Source: Bifidobacterium sp.
Lineage (GTDB): Bacteria; Actinomycetota; Actinomycetes; Actinomycetales; Bifidobacteriaceae
Length of the DNA: 64,000 nucleotides
Assembly: GCA_024104275.1 (NCBI GenBank)
Contig: JAGGHK010000001.1
Span: 682,001-746,000, forward strand
Reading direction: 5' to 3'
Shown here: one piece after another, positions 18,745 through 29,002 of the stretch
Layout of the letters: every line of letters starts with the position of its first letter
Numbering within the stretch: the first letter of the stretch is position 1
The notes under the pieces: generated by a model
The model's input: only the letters and a program-made list of their open reading frames with translations
What the model was told of the DNA's origin: nothing
Databases searched by the model: none
Program-made: the position numbers and the translations under genes

Positions 18745-21237
18745 TCAGGTGTCGATCTTGGTACGGTCGAAATCATCGGCGTTCTCCACGATGAACTGGC
18801 GGCGCGGCGGCACCTCGTCACCCATCAGCAAGGTGAAGATGCCGCTGGCGTCCTCGGCCTCCTCCATCGAGATGCGGCGCAGCATGCGGGTGCGCGGGTC
18901 CATGGTGGTGTCGGCCAGCTGGTCGGCATCCATCTCGCCCAGGCCCTTGTAGCGCTGCACGTCGGGGTTGTAGGCGATACCCTTCTTGTCGAAATCGGCG
19001 AGCTTGCCAGCCAGTTCGTCGTCGGAATAGGTGTAGATGAACTCACCCTTATGCTTGCCGGCGAGCGCGATGCGATGCAGTGGCGGCACGGCAGCGTAAA
19101 CATGGCCGTGGGAGATGAGCGGGCGCATGAACCGATAGAAGAGCGTCAGCAGCAAAATACGAATATGCGCGCCGTCGACATCGGCATCGGTCATCATGAT
19201 GACCTTGTCGTAGCGGGTCTGGGTGACATCGAAGTTCGCGCCAGACCCAGCGCCGATGACCTGGATAATCGCTGAGCATTCCTTGTTGGCCAGAATCTGG
19301 GTCATGCTGGCCTTTTGTACGTTCAAGATCTTGCCGCGAATCGGCAGCAGCGCCTGGAAGCCGGAGTTGCGCGCGGCCTTGGCGGTGCCGAGTGCGGAAT
19401 CGCCCTCGACGATGAACAGTTCGGCCACGTCATCGTTGCCCGGCTGGCAGTCGGAGAGCTTGGCCGGCATGGAGGCGGATTCGAGCGCGTTCTTGCGACG
19501 GGTGACCTCTTTGGTCTTGCGCGCCTGGATGCGGGCGTGCATCTCGCCGACGATCTTTTCAAGCACCCGCCCGGACTGCTCCTTGAAGCCGCGGCGCGAG
19601 CCGTTGATCATCTCGCCGAACTGCTTGTCGGTCATTCTGGCAACGATCGGACGCACCGGGGCCGTGCCGAGCACGTCCTTGGTCTGGCCTTGGAACTGCG
19701 GTTCGGCGATACGCACGGTGACCACGGCGACGAGACCGGCGAGGATGTCGTCGCGCTCGACCTTGTTCTTCGAGTCCTTGAGATTGACCTTGAGCTTGCG
19801 GGCATTGGCTTCGACAGCCTTGCGCACCTGCTTTGTAATACTCTGCAAGAAGCCGTCGACGTGCATGCCGCCGCCGGGGGTCTCCACCACGTTGACAAAG
19901 CTGCGGATGGTGGTGTCGTATCCGTTGACCCAGCGCAGGGCGATGTTGACCGAGCAGTCGCGCTTGATCTTCTCGGCGTGCAGGTCGCCGTTGGCGTCCA
20001 CGGCCTGCGTCTCCTCGGTATAGGTGGCGTCGCCGGCGATACTCCAGACCGTCGAAACGGGTTCGCCATGGGAAAGGAAGTCCACAAAGTCCTTCACACC
20101 GCCGGTATGCAGGAATTCCTCGACACGCTTGTGCGGACGCTCCGACGCTCCATCGGTTTCGACATTCAACGATGCATTGGTTTCTGTAGCATTGCTGCTA
20201 TTACGGCCATCTTGAGTGCCATCTGATGGATGATTTTCATCGGCTTCGGCGGTCTCGTATTCATCATCAGCCGCATTGGTCTCATTGTCATCATCTTCCG
20301 ATGATTCCTCGCCGTCATTGGTTTCATCGTTTCCGGAATCACCGAACGAAACCGCAGAATCATCGAATGGAATCTCGGAATCATCGTCATCGTCGAAAGC
20401 GGAAGTCAACGTAGGAGCTTTAGATACCTTTGCGGCATCCACGCCGTCCGATCCATCACCGGTGGAAGATTCCTCAGGCTGTGGAGCATCAACTTCGAAC
20501 ATGTCATCGACAGCGGCATCACCGGTCACGGGAATGTTCTCGTCGATAACCACGATTTTGAGGCCCGGCACAAGGAAGCTGGTCTGGCGCACGCGATCGA
20601 TCAACTGCTCATAGCTGAAACGGGCGGTATCGTTGAAGATCTCCGGGTCGGCCCAGTAACGAATACGCGTGCCGGTAGTTTTGCGCGAGACTTTGCCGAT
20701 GATCTCAAGCTCGGTCGGCTTGCCTTTACGGGTCTTTTTGAATTTGTTGTCCGGCGAACGATGCTCAGCGTCCGGGTCGTCGTAGACCCCGGGATGGCCC
20801 TGATGAAACGCCATGTGGTAGGTCTTGCCATTGCGGTCGACCTCGACATCCAAACGTGAACTCAAAGCATTCACAACGGAGGAACCGACACCATGCAGAC
20901 CGCCGGAGGCGCCGTAGGAGGAATTGCCGAACTTCGCGCCGGCATGCAACTTGGTCAGCACCACTTCGACACCGGTGAGTTTGGTCTTCTTTTCGACGTC
21001 CACCGGGATGCCACGGCCATTGTCGGCCACTTCCACGGAACCGTCGGTATGCAGGGTGACCACGATCTTGTCGCAGGCACCGGCGAGCGCCTCGTCGACG
21101 GAGTTGTCGATGATCTCCCACAGACAGTGCATAAGTCCTTGGCTGTCGGTGGTGCCGATATACATGCCGGGACGCTTGCGCACGGCGTCAAGCCCCTCCA
21201 GCACGGACAGGTTCTTGGCACTGTATTCCTCAACCAT
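18745..21237 (-). CDS. parE: DNA topoisomerase IV subunit B
   Basis: ATPase subunit partnering ParC. The GHKL ATPase has WEIIDNSVDEALAG, DNGRGIPVDV and GLHGVGSSVVNALS. The TOPRIM region has FIVEGDSALGTAKAARN and MMTDADVDGAHI, and the C-terminus has the usual RYKGLGEM. At 830 aa it is longer than usual because an Asp/Glu/Ser/Asn-rich insert (about residues 247-370) interrupts the segment between the ATPase and transducer parts; upstream and downstream of it the frame is intact. A hairpin terminator follows the gene. Type IV instead of gyrase is inferred from the nearby parC. Confidence 0.9.
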   Translation of the reverse strand: MVEEYSAKNLSVLEGLDAVRKRPGMYIGTTDSQGLMHCLWEIIDNSVDEALAGACDKIVVTLHTDGSVEVADNGRGIPVDVEKKTKLTGVEVVLTKLHAGAKFGNSSYGASGGLHGVGSSVVNALSSRLDVEVDRNGKTYHMAFHQGHPGVYDDPDAEHRSPDNKFKKTRKGKPTELEIIGKVSRKTTGTRIRYWADPEIFNDTARFSYEQLIDRVRQTSFLVPGLKIVVIDENIPVTGDAAVDDMFEVDAPQPEESSTGDGSDGVDAAKVSKAPTLTSAFDDDDDSEIPFDDSAVSFGDSGNDETNDGEESSEDDDNETNAADDEYETAEADENHPSDGTQDGRNSSNATETNASLNVETDGASERPHKRVEEFLHTGGVKDFVDFLSHGEPVSTVWSIAGDATYTEETQAVDANGDLHAEKIKRDCSVNIALRWVNGYDTTIRSFVNVVETPGGGMHVDGFLQSITKQVRKAVEANARKLKVNLKDSKNKVERDDILAGLVAVVTVRIAEPQFQGQTKDVLGTAPVRPIVARMTDKQFGEMINGSRRGFKEQSGRVLEKIVGEMHARIQARKTKEVTRRKNALESASMPAKLSDCQPGNDDVAELFIVEGDSALGTAKAARNSGFQALLPIRGKILNVQKASMTQILANKECSAIIQVIGAGSGANFDVTQTRYDKVIMMTDADVDGAHIRILLLTLFYRFMRPLISHGHVYAAVPPLHRIALAGKHKGEFIYTYSDDELAGKLADFDKKGIAYNPDVQRYKGLGEMDADQLADTTMDPRTRMLRRISMEEAEDASGIFTLLMGDEVPPRRQFIVENADDFDRTKIDT

Positions 21238-21458
21238 TCGCTTCTTTACCTACCTTACAAACGACTTTCAGGCTTTTAGCCACGAAATATCACCATACCC
21301 AACAGCCTCGCCAACGCCGTATCTTAAAGCAGTAAACGGCCAGCGGAGGAATCTTACAATTTTGTCGGTTATTGTATACACGAAAATAAATCCGGCATAA
21401 AATCGGGGGTTAAAAACAGTCAAATCCGTTCATGGTGAAATCTATCTGATACGGAAAA

Positions 21459-21480
21459 CCCGCCGCGCAAAAGCGGCGGG
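21459..21480 (-). terminator. Terminator of sigA
   Basis: CCCGCCGC at 21459-21466 pairs with GCGGCGGG at 21473-21480 around a 6-base loop. On the minus strand TTTT follows. The sigA stop is 13 bases upstream. Confidence 0.88.
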
Positions 21481-21493
21481 CACCAAAAGAAAC

Positions 21494-22972
21494 TCACTGG
21501 TCGAGGAAGTCGCGCAGCGTCTGCGAACGTGACGGGTGGCGCAGCTTCGACATGGTCTTGGACTCGATCTGGCGGATGCGCTCACGGGTGACCCCGTAGA
21601 CGCGGCCGATGTCGTCCAAGGTCTTGGGCTGTCCGTCTTCAAGGCCGTAACGCATCTTGATGACGCCGGCCTCACGAGGCGAAAGCGTTTCGAGCACCTG
21701 CTTGAACTGCTCCTGTAACAGGGAGAATGCCACGGCCTCGGAAGGCGCGATGGCATCGGTGTCTTCAATCAGATCGCCGAACTCGGAATCACCGTCCTCG
21801 CCGAGCGGGGTGTGCAAGGAAATCGGCTCGCGGCCGTACTTCTGCACTTCCTGCACCTTCTCGACGGGCATGTCGAGCTCGCGGGCCAGCTCGTCGGGCG
21901 TGGGCTCGCGGCCCAGGTCCTGAAGCATCTGGCGCTGCACGCGGGAAAGCTTGTTGATGACCTCGACCATGTGGACGGGCACGCGAATCGTGCGGGCCTG
22001 GTCGGCCATGGCGCGGGTGATGGCCTGACGAATCCACCAGGTGGCGTACGTGGAGAACTTGAAGCCCTTCTTCCAGTCGAACTTCTCGACGGCGCGAATG
22101 AGGCCCAGGTTGCCTTCCTGAATCAAATCGAGGAAAAGCATGCCGCGGCCGGTGTAGCGCTTGGCCAGCGAGACGACCAGACGAAGATTGGCCTCCAGAA
22201 GATGGTCTTTGGCCTTCTTGCCGTCGTTCGCGGCCCACTTGAGCTCGCGCTTGCGCTTGAAGTCCATGCCCTCGCTCTGGGTATCGAGCAGATGCTGGGC
22301 GTACAGCCCGGCCTCGATGCGTTCGGAAAGATCGACTTCCTGCTCGGCGTTCAGCAGGCTTACGCGGCCGATCTGCTTGAGGTAGTCCTTGACGGGATCG
22401 GCGGTGGCACCGGCGGCGACCACACGGCGCTTCGGGTTGCCGGAGGGGGTCAGATTGTCATCGTCGTCATCATTGTTACTGACAACGAATGCGCCTTTGG
22501 CCTTCGGCAGCTCAGCAGGCTTGTGATGGGAAGCCGCACTTTCGTCGCTCTCATCATCATCGTCCTCAGGCTCGGAATTCTCGTCCTCGTCTTCGTCGTC
22601 ATCATCAGGCAAGGTGGAGGAATCATCCGACAAATCGTCGAAATTCTCGTCCTCGTCTACTTCCTCAACGTCGTCGGCATCTTCGAGGTCCGCGTCCTGA
22701 AGGTCCTGATCATCTGAAATATCCTCGGAATTCTCGTCGATGTCAGTGGTATCGACTTTTTCTTCCTTGGCTACTTCTTCATCCTTCTTAGCCTTTTTCG
22801 ACGTCTTTTTTACAGCAGTGGTTTTCTTCGCTTTTTTCGTTTTGGCCGTCGCCTTATGCGTTGCACCTGAAGAAGACGAACGGGTGGCCTTCGACTTACG
22901 AGTAACCTTGCTGTCCTTGGTATCCTCGCTTTGCTCAGACTCTACGGTTGTTGCCTGTTCCTTCTTGGCCAA
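21494..22972 (-). CDS. sigA: Primary RNA polymerase sigma factor (sigma-70, group 1)
   Basis: Housekeeping sigma factor directing RNA polymerase to -10/-35 promoters. Region 1.2 begins [16 protein letters not shown]. Regions 2.1-2.4 contain [18 protein letters not shown] and [13 protein letters not shown]. Region 4.2 contains [19 protein letters not shown]. The N-terminal 190 or so residues are a Lys-rich stretch followed by an Asp/Glu-rich stretch with low complexity, as in other actinobacterial HrdB/SigA proteins. The start is placed at a TTG (22972, [10 protein letters not shown], 492 aa), because GAGGAGG stands 6 bases before it; the longest frame begins upstream of that site. Its own terminator follows. 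Confidence 0.94.
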   Translation of the reverse strand: MAKKEQATTVESEQSEDTKDSKVTRKSKATRSSSSGATHKATAKTKKAKKTTAVKKTSKKAKKDEEVAKEEKVDTTDIDENSEDISDDQDLQDADLEDADDVEEVDEDENFDDLSDDSSTLPDDDDEDEDENSEPEDDDDESDESAASHHKPAELPKAKGAFVVSNNDDDDDNLTPSGNPKRRVVAAGATADPVKDYLKQIGRVSLLNAEQEVDLSERIEAGLYAQHLLDTQSEGMDFKRKRELKWAANDGKKAKDHLLEANLRLVVSLAKRYTGRGMLFLDLIQEGNLGLIRAVEKFDWKKGFKFSTYATWWIRQAITRAMADQARTIRVPVHMVEVINKLSRVQRQMLQDLGREPTPDELARELDMPVEKVQEVQKYGREPISLHTPLGEDGDSEFGDLIEDTDAIAPSEAVAFSLLQEQFKQVLETLSPREAGVIKMRYGLEDGQPKTLDDIGRVYGVTRERIRQIESKTMSKLRHPSRSQTLRDFLDQ

Positions 22973-23193
22973 ACGTACCCTCCTCAAGTGAATGATAATT
23001 ATTTCCACGCCTAAAGAGGGCGCGAATCCACCACATTACAAAACCAGTGACTATAGAAGTCAACCATCAAACAAGGACGATTATTCCCATTGTCAACAAA
23101 TGGCTCCATCAATGAACACGAAAATGCCCATCGGAAATTTTCAAAGATCGCAACCTGCGGTTTTGCCGAGGCCAAAGAACGACTTTACGGGTT

Positions 23194-24180
23194 TTACATT
23201 CTCCAGGCCGGACACAGACCTTGGTTTATCGCAGAGCAGATAATGCGTGCAAGCGTGCATTGTTCGTCCAGACAAAGGGCTTCGGTGGCATAATCCAGAG
23301 CATCATCGCTGCCCACCCACCATGACCCGTATGCGGCAACAGTCAACGGCTGAACCTCGAAACGGCCACAGACCTGACCAGCCATGCCGACAAGCATATC
23401 GATTCCGCAAGTGCAGCGTTCGAGGTCAGGTGAGGCGTCCGCATCGTTGAAGGCCGCATCCAAAAGCCGGTAAAGACGAATGACGTTGCCCGGATCGTGA
23501 GGTTCGGCCGCCAGATCGAGCATCGCCTTGACCCCGATTTTCGCATTCTTCGCCCCCACCAATGACATGATCAGGGCGTCGCGCGAGGAAAGCATATCCG
23601 CCATGGCCACGCAGATCGCCAGCGCATGGGGTTTCGACATACTGTGGACATGATTGCACAGATTCTCGTTCCATTCGCCAAACGGTTCATTGAGCCATTC
23701 ACGGTTCGCTTTTGCGATGCCTTTTTCCATTTTGCATTCTTGCAATCGTTGGGCCAAGGCTTCCAATTGAGGGTTTTGAAACTCATGGTATTCTTGCGAT
23801 ATTTCGCTTTCCTCTTCAAAATCTTCGCCGGTGTCGGCGGCTTGGGCGGCATACCGCGCCATTGCGGCTTCGATGGCATGCTCATTTACGGCGTCCAGAT
23901 TGATGTCCTTGTCAAACAGGTCTCGTTGGTCACGGTGAAGATCCTGTGCTTGGTTTTTATCGTGACTTGGTGCCAATACATGTATCGGCATGCGGGTCAT
24001 CGCCCGTTTCCGAGACCGAGACGCCCCTTTGTTTCCGCAAGCCGGACCACTGCCAACTGTCGGTTTCCCCCGGCCGTTCGTCACATGAGGCGAGCGCGAA
24101 CCTGAAGGCCTCGTTGCCTGATGAGATTGCGATGTCTTGCCGCTCGACTTCGTTGATATGTTCTTTATATTTTTTGCCAT
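23194..24180 (-). CDS. DUF4192 domain protein
   Basis: Actinobacterial protein of unknown function, often found beside sigA and topoisomerase IV genes. The start at 24180 (MAKNIKNIST, 328 aa) has AAAGGAGCGATC in front of it; the longer frame to 24342 lacks support. The N-terminal 75 residues are Lys/Ser/Arg-rich and look disordered. The conserved part includes RDALIM at the middle and AAYGSWWVGSDDALDYATEAL with QCTLARIICSAINQG at the end, which matches the C-terminal hallmark of DUF4192. No signal peptide or membrane helix. Confidence 0.8.
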   Translation of the reverse strand: MAKNIKNISTKSSGKTSQSHQATRPSGSRSPHVTNGRGKPTVGSGPACGNKGASRSRKRAMTRMPIHVLAPSHDKNQAQDLHRDQRDLFDKDINLDAVNEHAIEAAMARYAAQAADTGEDFEEESEISQEYHEFQNPQLEALAQRLQECKMEKGIAKANREWLNEPFGEWNENLCNHVHSMSKPHALAICVAMADMLSSRDALIMSLVGAKNAKIGVKAMLDLAAEPHDPGNVIRLYRLLDAAFNDADASPDLERCTCGIDMLVGMAGQVCGRFEVQPLTVAAYGSWWVGSDDALDYATEALCLDEQCTLARIICSAINQGLCPAWRM

Positions 24181-24404
24181 GATCGCTCCTTTGTTATTTC
24201 TTGTGTAAATTCCGTCTTTGCTGTTACTTGCCAGAAAACGGATAAAACATCTTGTCCGATCCACTATGGCACACTTCGTCTCTTTTCCGTGCCGATTTCG
24301 GCCACTGTGGTCGGACGCTTGTGAACGTTGGAAATCCGCCATTCTTCGACCTCATACCGCGATGTGAATAGTCAAGTAGGCTGATGTGGATAATCTTGGG
24401 ACTT

Positions 24405-25589
24405 ATGCAAGCAAGTATGGATAACCGTGTCGTCGACCGACGCATCGCGGAACTGTGCAAGGAATGGATGCGCAAGAACGACCACAATAATGTGACAACG
24501 AACCTGCAACCGACCTTGCAAGCAGTCTTCGACGAAGGCCTGACCGCCAACCGCGGCGGCAAACGGCTCCGGGCGCTTCTCGCTTTGTCTGCGTTCCGTG
24601 CCTACAGCATTGATGAGCAAGCCACGGGGAAACCGGTTCTAAAAAATCAACCAGAAACGCAAAACAGTAACACAAATAATGCCATCGGCAACAACAGCGC
24701 CCATGGCGGCAACCTTGCTGACAAAACTTCCCCAGCTATGCTCGATCTGGCTTGCGCCATCGAAATCTACCAGACCAGCGCGTTGATCCACGACGACATC
24801 ATCGACGATTCGCCGCTGCGCCGGGGCCGTTCCAGCGCCCACGTCGCCTTGCAGGGAGAAAACAAACCCAACAATTTCGGAACCGGATTGGCACTGATGC
24901 TCGGCAACATGCTTGCCACAGCCTCCGCCGACATCGCGGCAACCGCCCTTGAAAGCCCGTCCCTGCACCATGCCAATGAAAACCTGCACATGTTCCTTCA
25001 AATGCAGCGGGCCGTTGAAATCGGCCAGACACTTGATCTTGCCGCGGAAACCATCAGTTTGAAGCAGCCAAACGAACTCATCGACGCTTCACTCAACGTC
25101 TTCGCATGGAAGACCGCGAGCTACACCACCATCGCCCCGCTCGAGCTCGGACTCTGCGCGGCGGGGATGACGCCGAAAACCGCCCAGCAGGCCGCACACG
25201 ACATCGGGTTGCCTTTAGGCGTCGCCTTCCAGCTGGCCGACGACCTACTCGACGCGACTGGCAACCCGCAATCCATCGGCAAACCCGTCGGCGGAGACAT
25301 CCGCGAAGGCAAACACACCGTTCTGCTCGCCGACGCGCTGCAGGCAGCAGACGAGACGGATCAGGACACACTGATTCGCGTTTACCGGCAACCCAACCGA
25401 ACCGACGACGAAGTGCATACGGTACTTGGCCTCTTCGCCTCGACCGGTGCCATCGATTCCTCGCGCAAACGCATCCGAAATCTTTGGCAACAAACGAAAA
25501 ACGCCATCGACAACACAAATATGGTCTTCGCAAGCCACGAGACACTCATAGCTGCCTGCGCACGCTTCATTCCCGACGAACTAAGGTAA
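24405..25589 (+). CDS. Polyprenyl (geranylgeranyl-type) diphosphate synthase
   Basis: Chain-elongating trans-prenyltransferase that condenses isopentenyl diphosphate with allylic diphosphates. It would supply carrier lipid or prenyl side-chain precursors; the product length cannot be read from the sequence. Both Asp-rich motifs are present: first DDIIDDSPLRRGR (about residue 129), second DDLLDATG (about 277), plus GGKRLRALL early. About 394 aa; the start may be 24405 or 24417, and neither has a strong binding site. It is 98 bases upstream of the PASTA kinase on the same strand. In Mycobacterium, pknL likewise lies near a polyprenyl synthase gene. Confidence 0.88.
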   Translation: MQASMDNRVVDRRIAELCKEWMRKNDHNNVTTNLQPTLQAVFDEGLTANRGGKRLRALLALSAFRAYSIDEQATGKPVLKNQPETQNSNTNNAIGNNSAHGGNLADKTSPAMLDLACAIEIYQTSALIHDDIIDDSPLRRGRSSAHVALQGENKPNNFGTGLALMLGNMLATASADIAATALESPSLHHANENLHMFLQMQRAVEIGQTLDLAAETISLKQPNELIDASLNVFAWKTASYTTIAPLELGLCAAGMTPKTAQQAAHDIGLPLGVAFQLADDLLDATGNPQSIGKPVGGDIREGKHTVLLADALQAADETDQDTLIRVYRQPNRTDDEVHTVLGLFASTGAIDSSRKRIRNLWQQTKNAIDNTNMVFASHETLIAACARFIPDELR

Positions 25590-25687
25590 TACACCTGCAG
25601 CTTTTTGCCGGGAATCCTTCCCGTACCTTGCGGCATGTAATATTGAGACATTCGTACCCATCAATAGCCAAGGAACGCAACCAAGTC

Positions 25688-28147
25688 ATGAGCGAAGCCG
25701 AAAACGAGCCGCAAACCCAGCTGATCGACGGGCGTTACCGCGTCCTGGGCCCGATTGCTGACGGCGGCATGGCTACGGTCTACAAGGCGAAGGACGAACG
25801 GCTTGAACGCGTCGTGGCCATCAAGGTGATGCACACGCAGTTGGCGCAAGGCCCGCACCGCGACCAGTTCGTCGCCCGGTTCCACCGCGAGGCCCGCAGC
25901 GCCGCCGCCATCAGCAATCCGCATATCGTGCAGGTCTACGATTCCGGAACGGCCGGCGGACGCGACTACCTGGTGATGGAATATGTGCACGGGGTCAATC
26001 TGCGCCACGAAATGAACGAGCGCGGCACGTTCAGCGTCCACGAGACGGTGCGTATCATTTCCCAGACTTTGGACGGGCTCGCGAGCGCACATCGCGCCGG
26101 CGTGGTACACCGCGACATCAAGCCAGAGAACATTTTGCTCAACGACCGCGGACGGGTGCAGATCACCGATTTCGGACTGGCCAAGGCGATGAGCGAGGCG
26201 ACGCTTTCGACCACCGGCATGCTCTTGGGAACGGCGGCGTATCTGGCTCCGGAAATGATCGAAAACAATCTCGCCACCCCGCAAGGCGACCTTTATTCCG
26301 TCGGAATCATGGCCTGGGAAATGCTTGCCGGGCGCGTGCCGTTCACTTCGGACAACCCGGTGACGATGGTCTTCAAACACGTCCATGAAGACGTGCCGGC
26401 GCTTGAAACCGTCTGCCCGGGCATCGACCCCTCCATTTCGGCCTTTGTGGGCCATTTGACGGCGCGCTCCGTCGAAGGTCGTCCTGTCGATGCCGCCGCC
26501 GCGCTACAAGAACTCAAAGCGCTGAGCTCGCGTATCGGGGTCGACGGATGGCAATACCGCTATGTTGTGCAAGATGACAATGCCGAAACCGGGACGAGGG
26601 GCACCACTTCCCCGCTTGTCGGCACCGCCGCACCGCCGGCTTTCGCCGCTGTCAACACCACGCCTTCCCGTGTCGCCCACAACGAATCCGGAGACACCGC
26701 CTCATATACTGCGAATCCGGTAAACGAACCAGCCAACCATCAAACCGAAGTGCCAGCGCCGCCTACCCCCTCCACCAGCACAAACGCAATACATTCAACC
26801 GCAGCGCAGCCCGATGCGGCATCGGCAACATCCTCGATATATGAACCTTCCGGCACTCCAGATATTCCCGGCACTTCCAACGTTTTCGCCACCCGCGAGT
26901 CTTCACCGGATACGGCGACTTCTGCTGGCGAGACACCTCCATTCGGCGCGACCCAAGCCATGCCGGCAAGCAGCACTTACGAACGCCAATCCGCACCCAA
27001 CGCGGCCACGCAGACCATCAACGGACGGACGCTGGCCAATGATGGCACGGCCGCGGTGAACAATCCGACCATGACCATCGGCCTGATGGACGCGCCTGTT
27101 GCCGCACAGACCGAGGATTTGGCGGGCGATAATCCTGCCGCCAAAACCAAGTCTCAAAAGCGTTCGAAATTGCGCAAACCGGCGGTCATCGTCACCATCA
27201 TCCTGGCACTTTTGGCCGTGCTCGCGGCTTGCGGCGTGGCATGGTGGTATTTCCTCGGCCCCGGCAGCTACTACAGCGTGCCGAAGCCCGAAGACCTGAA
27301 CTGCGCGAACAACAGCGTGTGCCGTATCACCGATGTCAAATGGAAACCGTACGAAAGCACTCTCAAGGTGGCCGGAGTTCCTTACGAGGTCTCTGAGCAA
27401 TTCAGCGACAAAGTCGACAAGGGCTCGGTCATCTCCACTGATCCCGGCAACGTGGGAGGCCACGTGAGCAAGCGAACCAACGCGAAACTCAAGGTGGTCG
27501 TCTCCAAGGGCGTCCGTCACATCACCATTCCCAAGGATATCCTCGACCAGTCGAGCTCCGATGGCAAGAAGCCGATGGAGGCGCTCTCCCAAGCCGGTTT
27601 CACCAATATCGTCCACAACGAAAGCAAGGACGAATACTCCGAAGACCTTCCCGAGGGAGCCGCGAAATCCATCTCTCCCAATCCCGGAACAACGATTGCG
27701 CATAACAGCAAGGTCACGCTCGTGCTTTCCAAAGGGCCGATGCCGGTGAGCATGCCCGACGTGATCGGGCGTTCGAAAGATGACGCACAGGCCGCGTTCA
27801 ACGACGCGAAACTCAAGCCGAACTACACCGAAGCGTTCAATGATTCGGTGCCTGCCGGATCCATCGTCTCCACTTCGATCAAGGCCGGCACGCAAATGCA
27901 TTGGGGCGACAAAGTCGACGTTGTGGTCTCCAAAGGGCCCGAAACGGTGACCATTCCCGATGTGCGCGGCAAGAACGAAGGCGACGCGCAGAAAACGCTG
28001 GAGGCTTTGGGCCTGAAAGTCAAGATTTCGGCGCCTCTGGGCGACCTTACCCATCAGGTCCGTTTCCAGTCCCCCGATCCGGGGGCGCAGGTCCGTGTGC
28101 GCGGCAATGACGGCAACCCCACCGTCATCACGCTTACCGTGGTCTAA
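25688..28147 (+). CDS. Membrane Ser/Thr protein kinase with PASTA repeats
   Basis: Signalling kinase with a cytoplasmic catalytic domain and an extracellular sensor. The frame is open far upstream, but the coding start is the ATG at 25688 (MSEAENEPQTQLIDGRY, 819 aa). The kinase domain (about 12-270) has the glycine loop IADGGMATVY, VVAIKVM, HRDIKPENIL and DFGLAKA. A Pro/Thr/Ser-rich linker runs to about 495, then one membrane helix (about 498-523). Four PASTA-like units of about 65 residues follow, such as MPDVIGRSKDDAQAAF and IPDVRGKNEGDAQKTL. The setting (polyprenyl synthase before, acyltransferase after) resembles the pknL locus of Corynebacteriales; that orthology is inference. Confidence 0.92.
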   Translation: MSEAENEPQTQLIDGRYRVLGPIADGGMATVYKAKDERLERVVAIKVMHTQLAQGPHRDQFVARFHREARSAAAISNPHIVQVYDSGTAGGRDYLVMEYVHGVNLRHEMNERGTFSVHETVRIISQTLDGLASAHRAGVVHRDIKPENILLNDRGRVQITDFGLAKAMSEATLSTTGMLLGTAAYLAPEMIENNLATPQGDLYSVGIMAWEMLAGRVPFTSDNPVTMVFKHVHEDVPALETVCPGIDPSISAFVGHLTARSVEGRPVDAAAALQELKALSSRIGVDGWQYRYVVQDDNAETGTRGTTSPLVGTAAPPAFAAVNTTPSRVAHNESGDTASYTANPVNEPANHQTEVPAPPTPSTSTNAIHSTAAQPDAASATSSIYEPSGTPDIPGTSNVFATRESSPDTATSAGETPPFGATQAMPASSTYERQSAPNAATQTINGRTLANDGTAAVNNPTMTIGLMDAPVAAQTEDLAGDNPAAKTKSQKRSKLRKPAVIVTIILALLAVLAACGVAWWYFLGPGSYYSVPKPEDLNCANNSVCRITDVKWKPYESTLKVAGVPYEVSEQFSDKVDKGSVISTDPGNVGGHVSKRTNAKLKVVVSKGVRHITIPKDILDQSSSDGKKPMEALSQAGFTNIVHNESKDEYSEDLPEGAAKSISPNPGTTIAHNSKVTLVLSKGPMPVSMPDVIGRSKDDAQAAFNDAKLKPNYTEAFNDSVPAGSIVSTSIKAGTQMHWGDKVDVVVSKGPETVTIPDVRGKNEGDAQKTLEALGLKVKISAPLGDLTHQVRFQSPDPGAQVRVRGNDGNPTVITLTVV

Positions 28148-28206
28148 GAGTTATTCGCCGAATCTGACAATGCTCGATTCCTGACGGAACCCGTTTGTCT
28201 TTATCG

Positions 28207-28917
28207 TTACTTTGCCGCAGCGATTTGCTTGGTTTCCTGCGCCTTTTTCATCCTCGCCTTGACGGTCTGGGCATATTCGTCGACATATTCCTGCCCGCTC
28301 AGCTTATCGATTTCGGCCATGACATGATCGGTCAGCTCGCGCAGCTCTTCGTGGGTGATGGTGTCGGGATCGACCTTCTTGACGGCAATCGGCTTACCGT
28401 AAACCACCTTGGTATGCCCCGAGCTGGGGATGACCTGGCCGGGCATCTGAATCTTCCTGCTGCCGATGACGGCAGTGGGAATGATGCTGCAACCGGTTTC
28501 CAGCGCAAGTTTGGCCACACCGGTGTGTCCACGATAGAGCCTTCCGTCGGGGCTGCGCGTGCCTTCCACGTGGATGCCGAAAAGATGCCCATCCTCGATG
28601 ATTTCGCGGGCATGGGCCAACGCTCCGAGCGATTTCGAACCGCCGGAACGGTCCACCGGGAAGACGCCAACGGAGGTGAACCACCATTTGATGAACTTGC
28701 CTTTGATTCCTTTGCCCTCGAAATACTCGGCTTTGCCCATGAAATGAATCATGCGCGGGCTGGTCAGCGGGATCAGCGCGTCGTCGATGACGGCCAGATG
28801 GTTCGATGCGATGATGCCGCCGCCGGTTTTGGGGATGTTTTCGACGCCGACACCTGTAGGGTGCATACGCCAACGGGCAAGCGGGCCAAGTCCCTTGACA
28901 AAGAACCAATAGAGCAC
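28207..28917 (-). CDS. PlsC-type 1-acyl-sn-glycerol-3-phosphate acyltransferase
   Basis: Transfers an acyl chain to lysophosphatidic acid or a related acceptor at the membrane, in phospholipid synthesis. The HX4D motif is NHLAVIDD (His40, Asp45). The second block is HVEGTRSPDG, corresponding to the family's EGTRS motif. 236 aa. The start is a GTG at 28917 with GGGAGGG upstream. It is convergent with the kinase gene and divergent from the small membrane-protein gene. The 59-base gap to the kinase shows no clear hairpin. The acceptor cannot be told from sequence. Confidence 0.87.
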   Translation of the reverse strand: MLYWFFVKGLGPLARWRMHPTGVGVENIPKTGGGIIASNHLAVIDDALIPLTSPRMIHFMGKAEYFEGKGIKGKFIKWWFTSVGVFPVDRSGGSKSLGALAHAREIIEDGHLFGIHVEGTRSPDGRLYRGHTGVAKLALETGCSIIPTAVIGSRKIQMPGQVIPSSGHTKVVYGKPIAVKKVDPDTITHEELRELTDHVMAEIDKLSGQEYVDEYAQTVKARMKKAQETKQIAAAK

Positions 28918-29002
28918 GAGCTCTTCCCTCCCTGGTTCGTGTCCGCCTCACAGGCGTGCACGTACCGCACAATTGGCCGGCCGCTGGGTTAGAGTGGTCG
29001 GT

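Noticed and set aside
25106..25687. Extension of the kinase frame upstream to 25106
   Set aside because: It overlaps the polyprenyl synthase gene in another frame; the kinase start MSEAENEP at 25688 fits the domain boundary.
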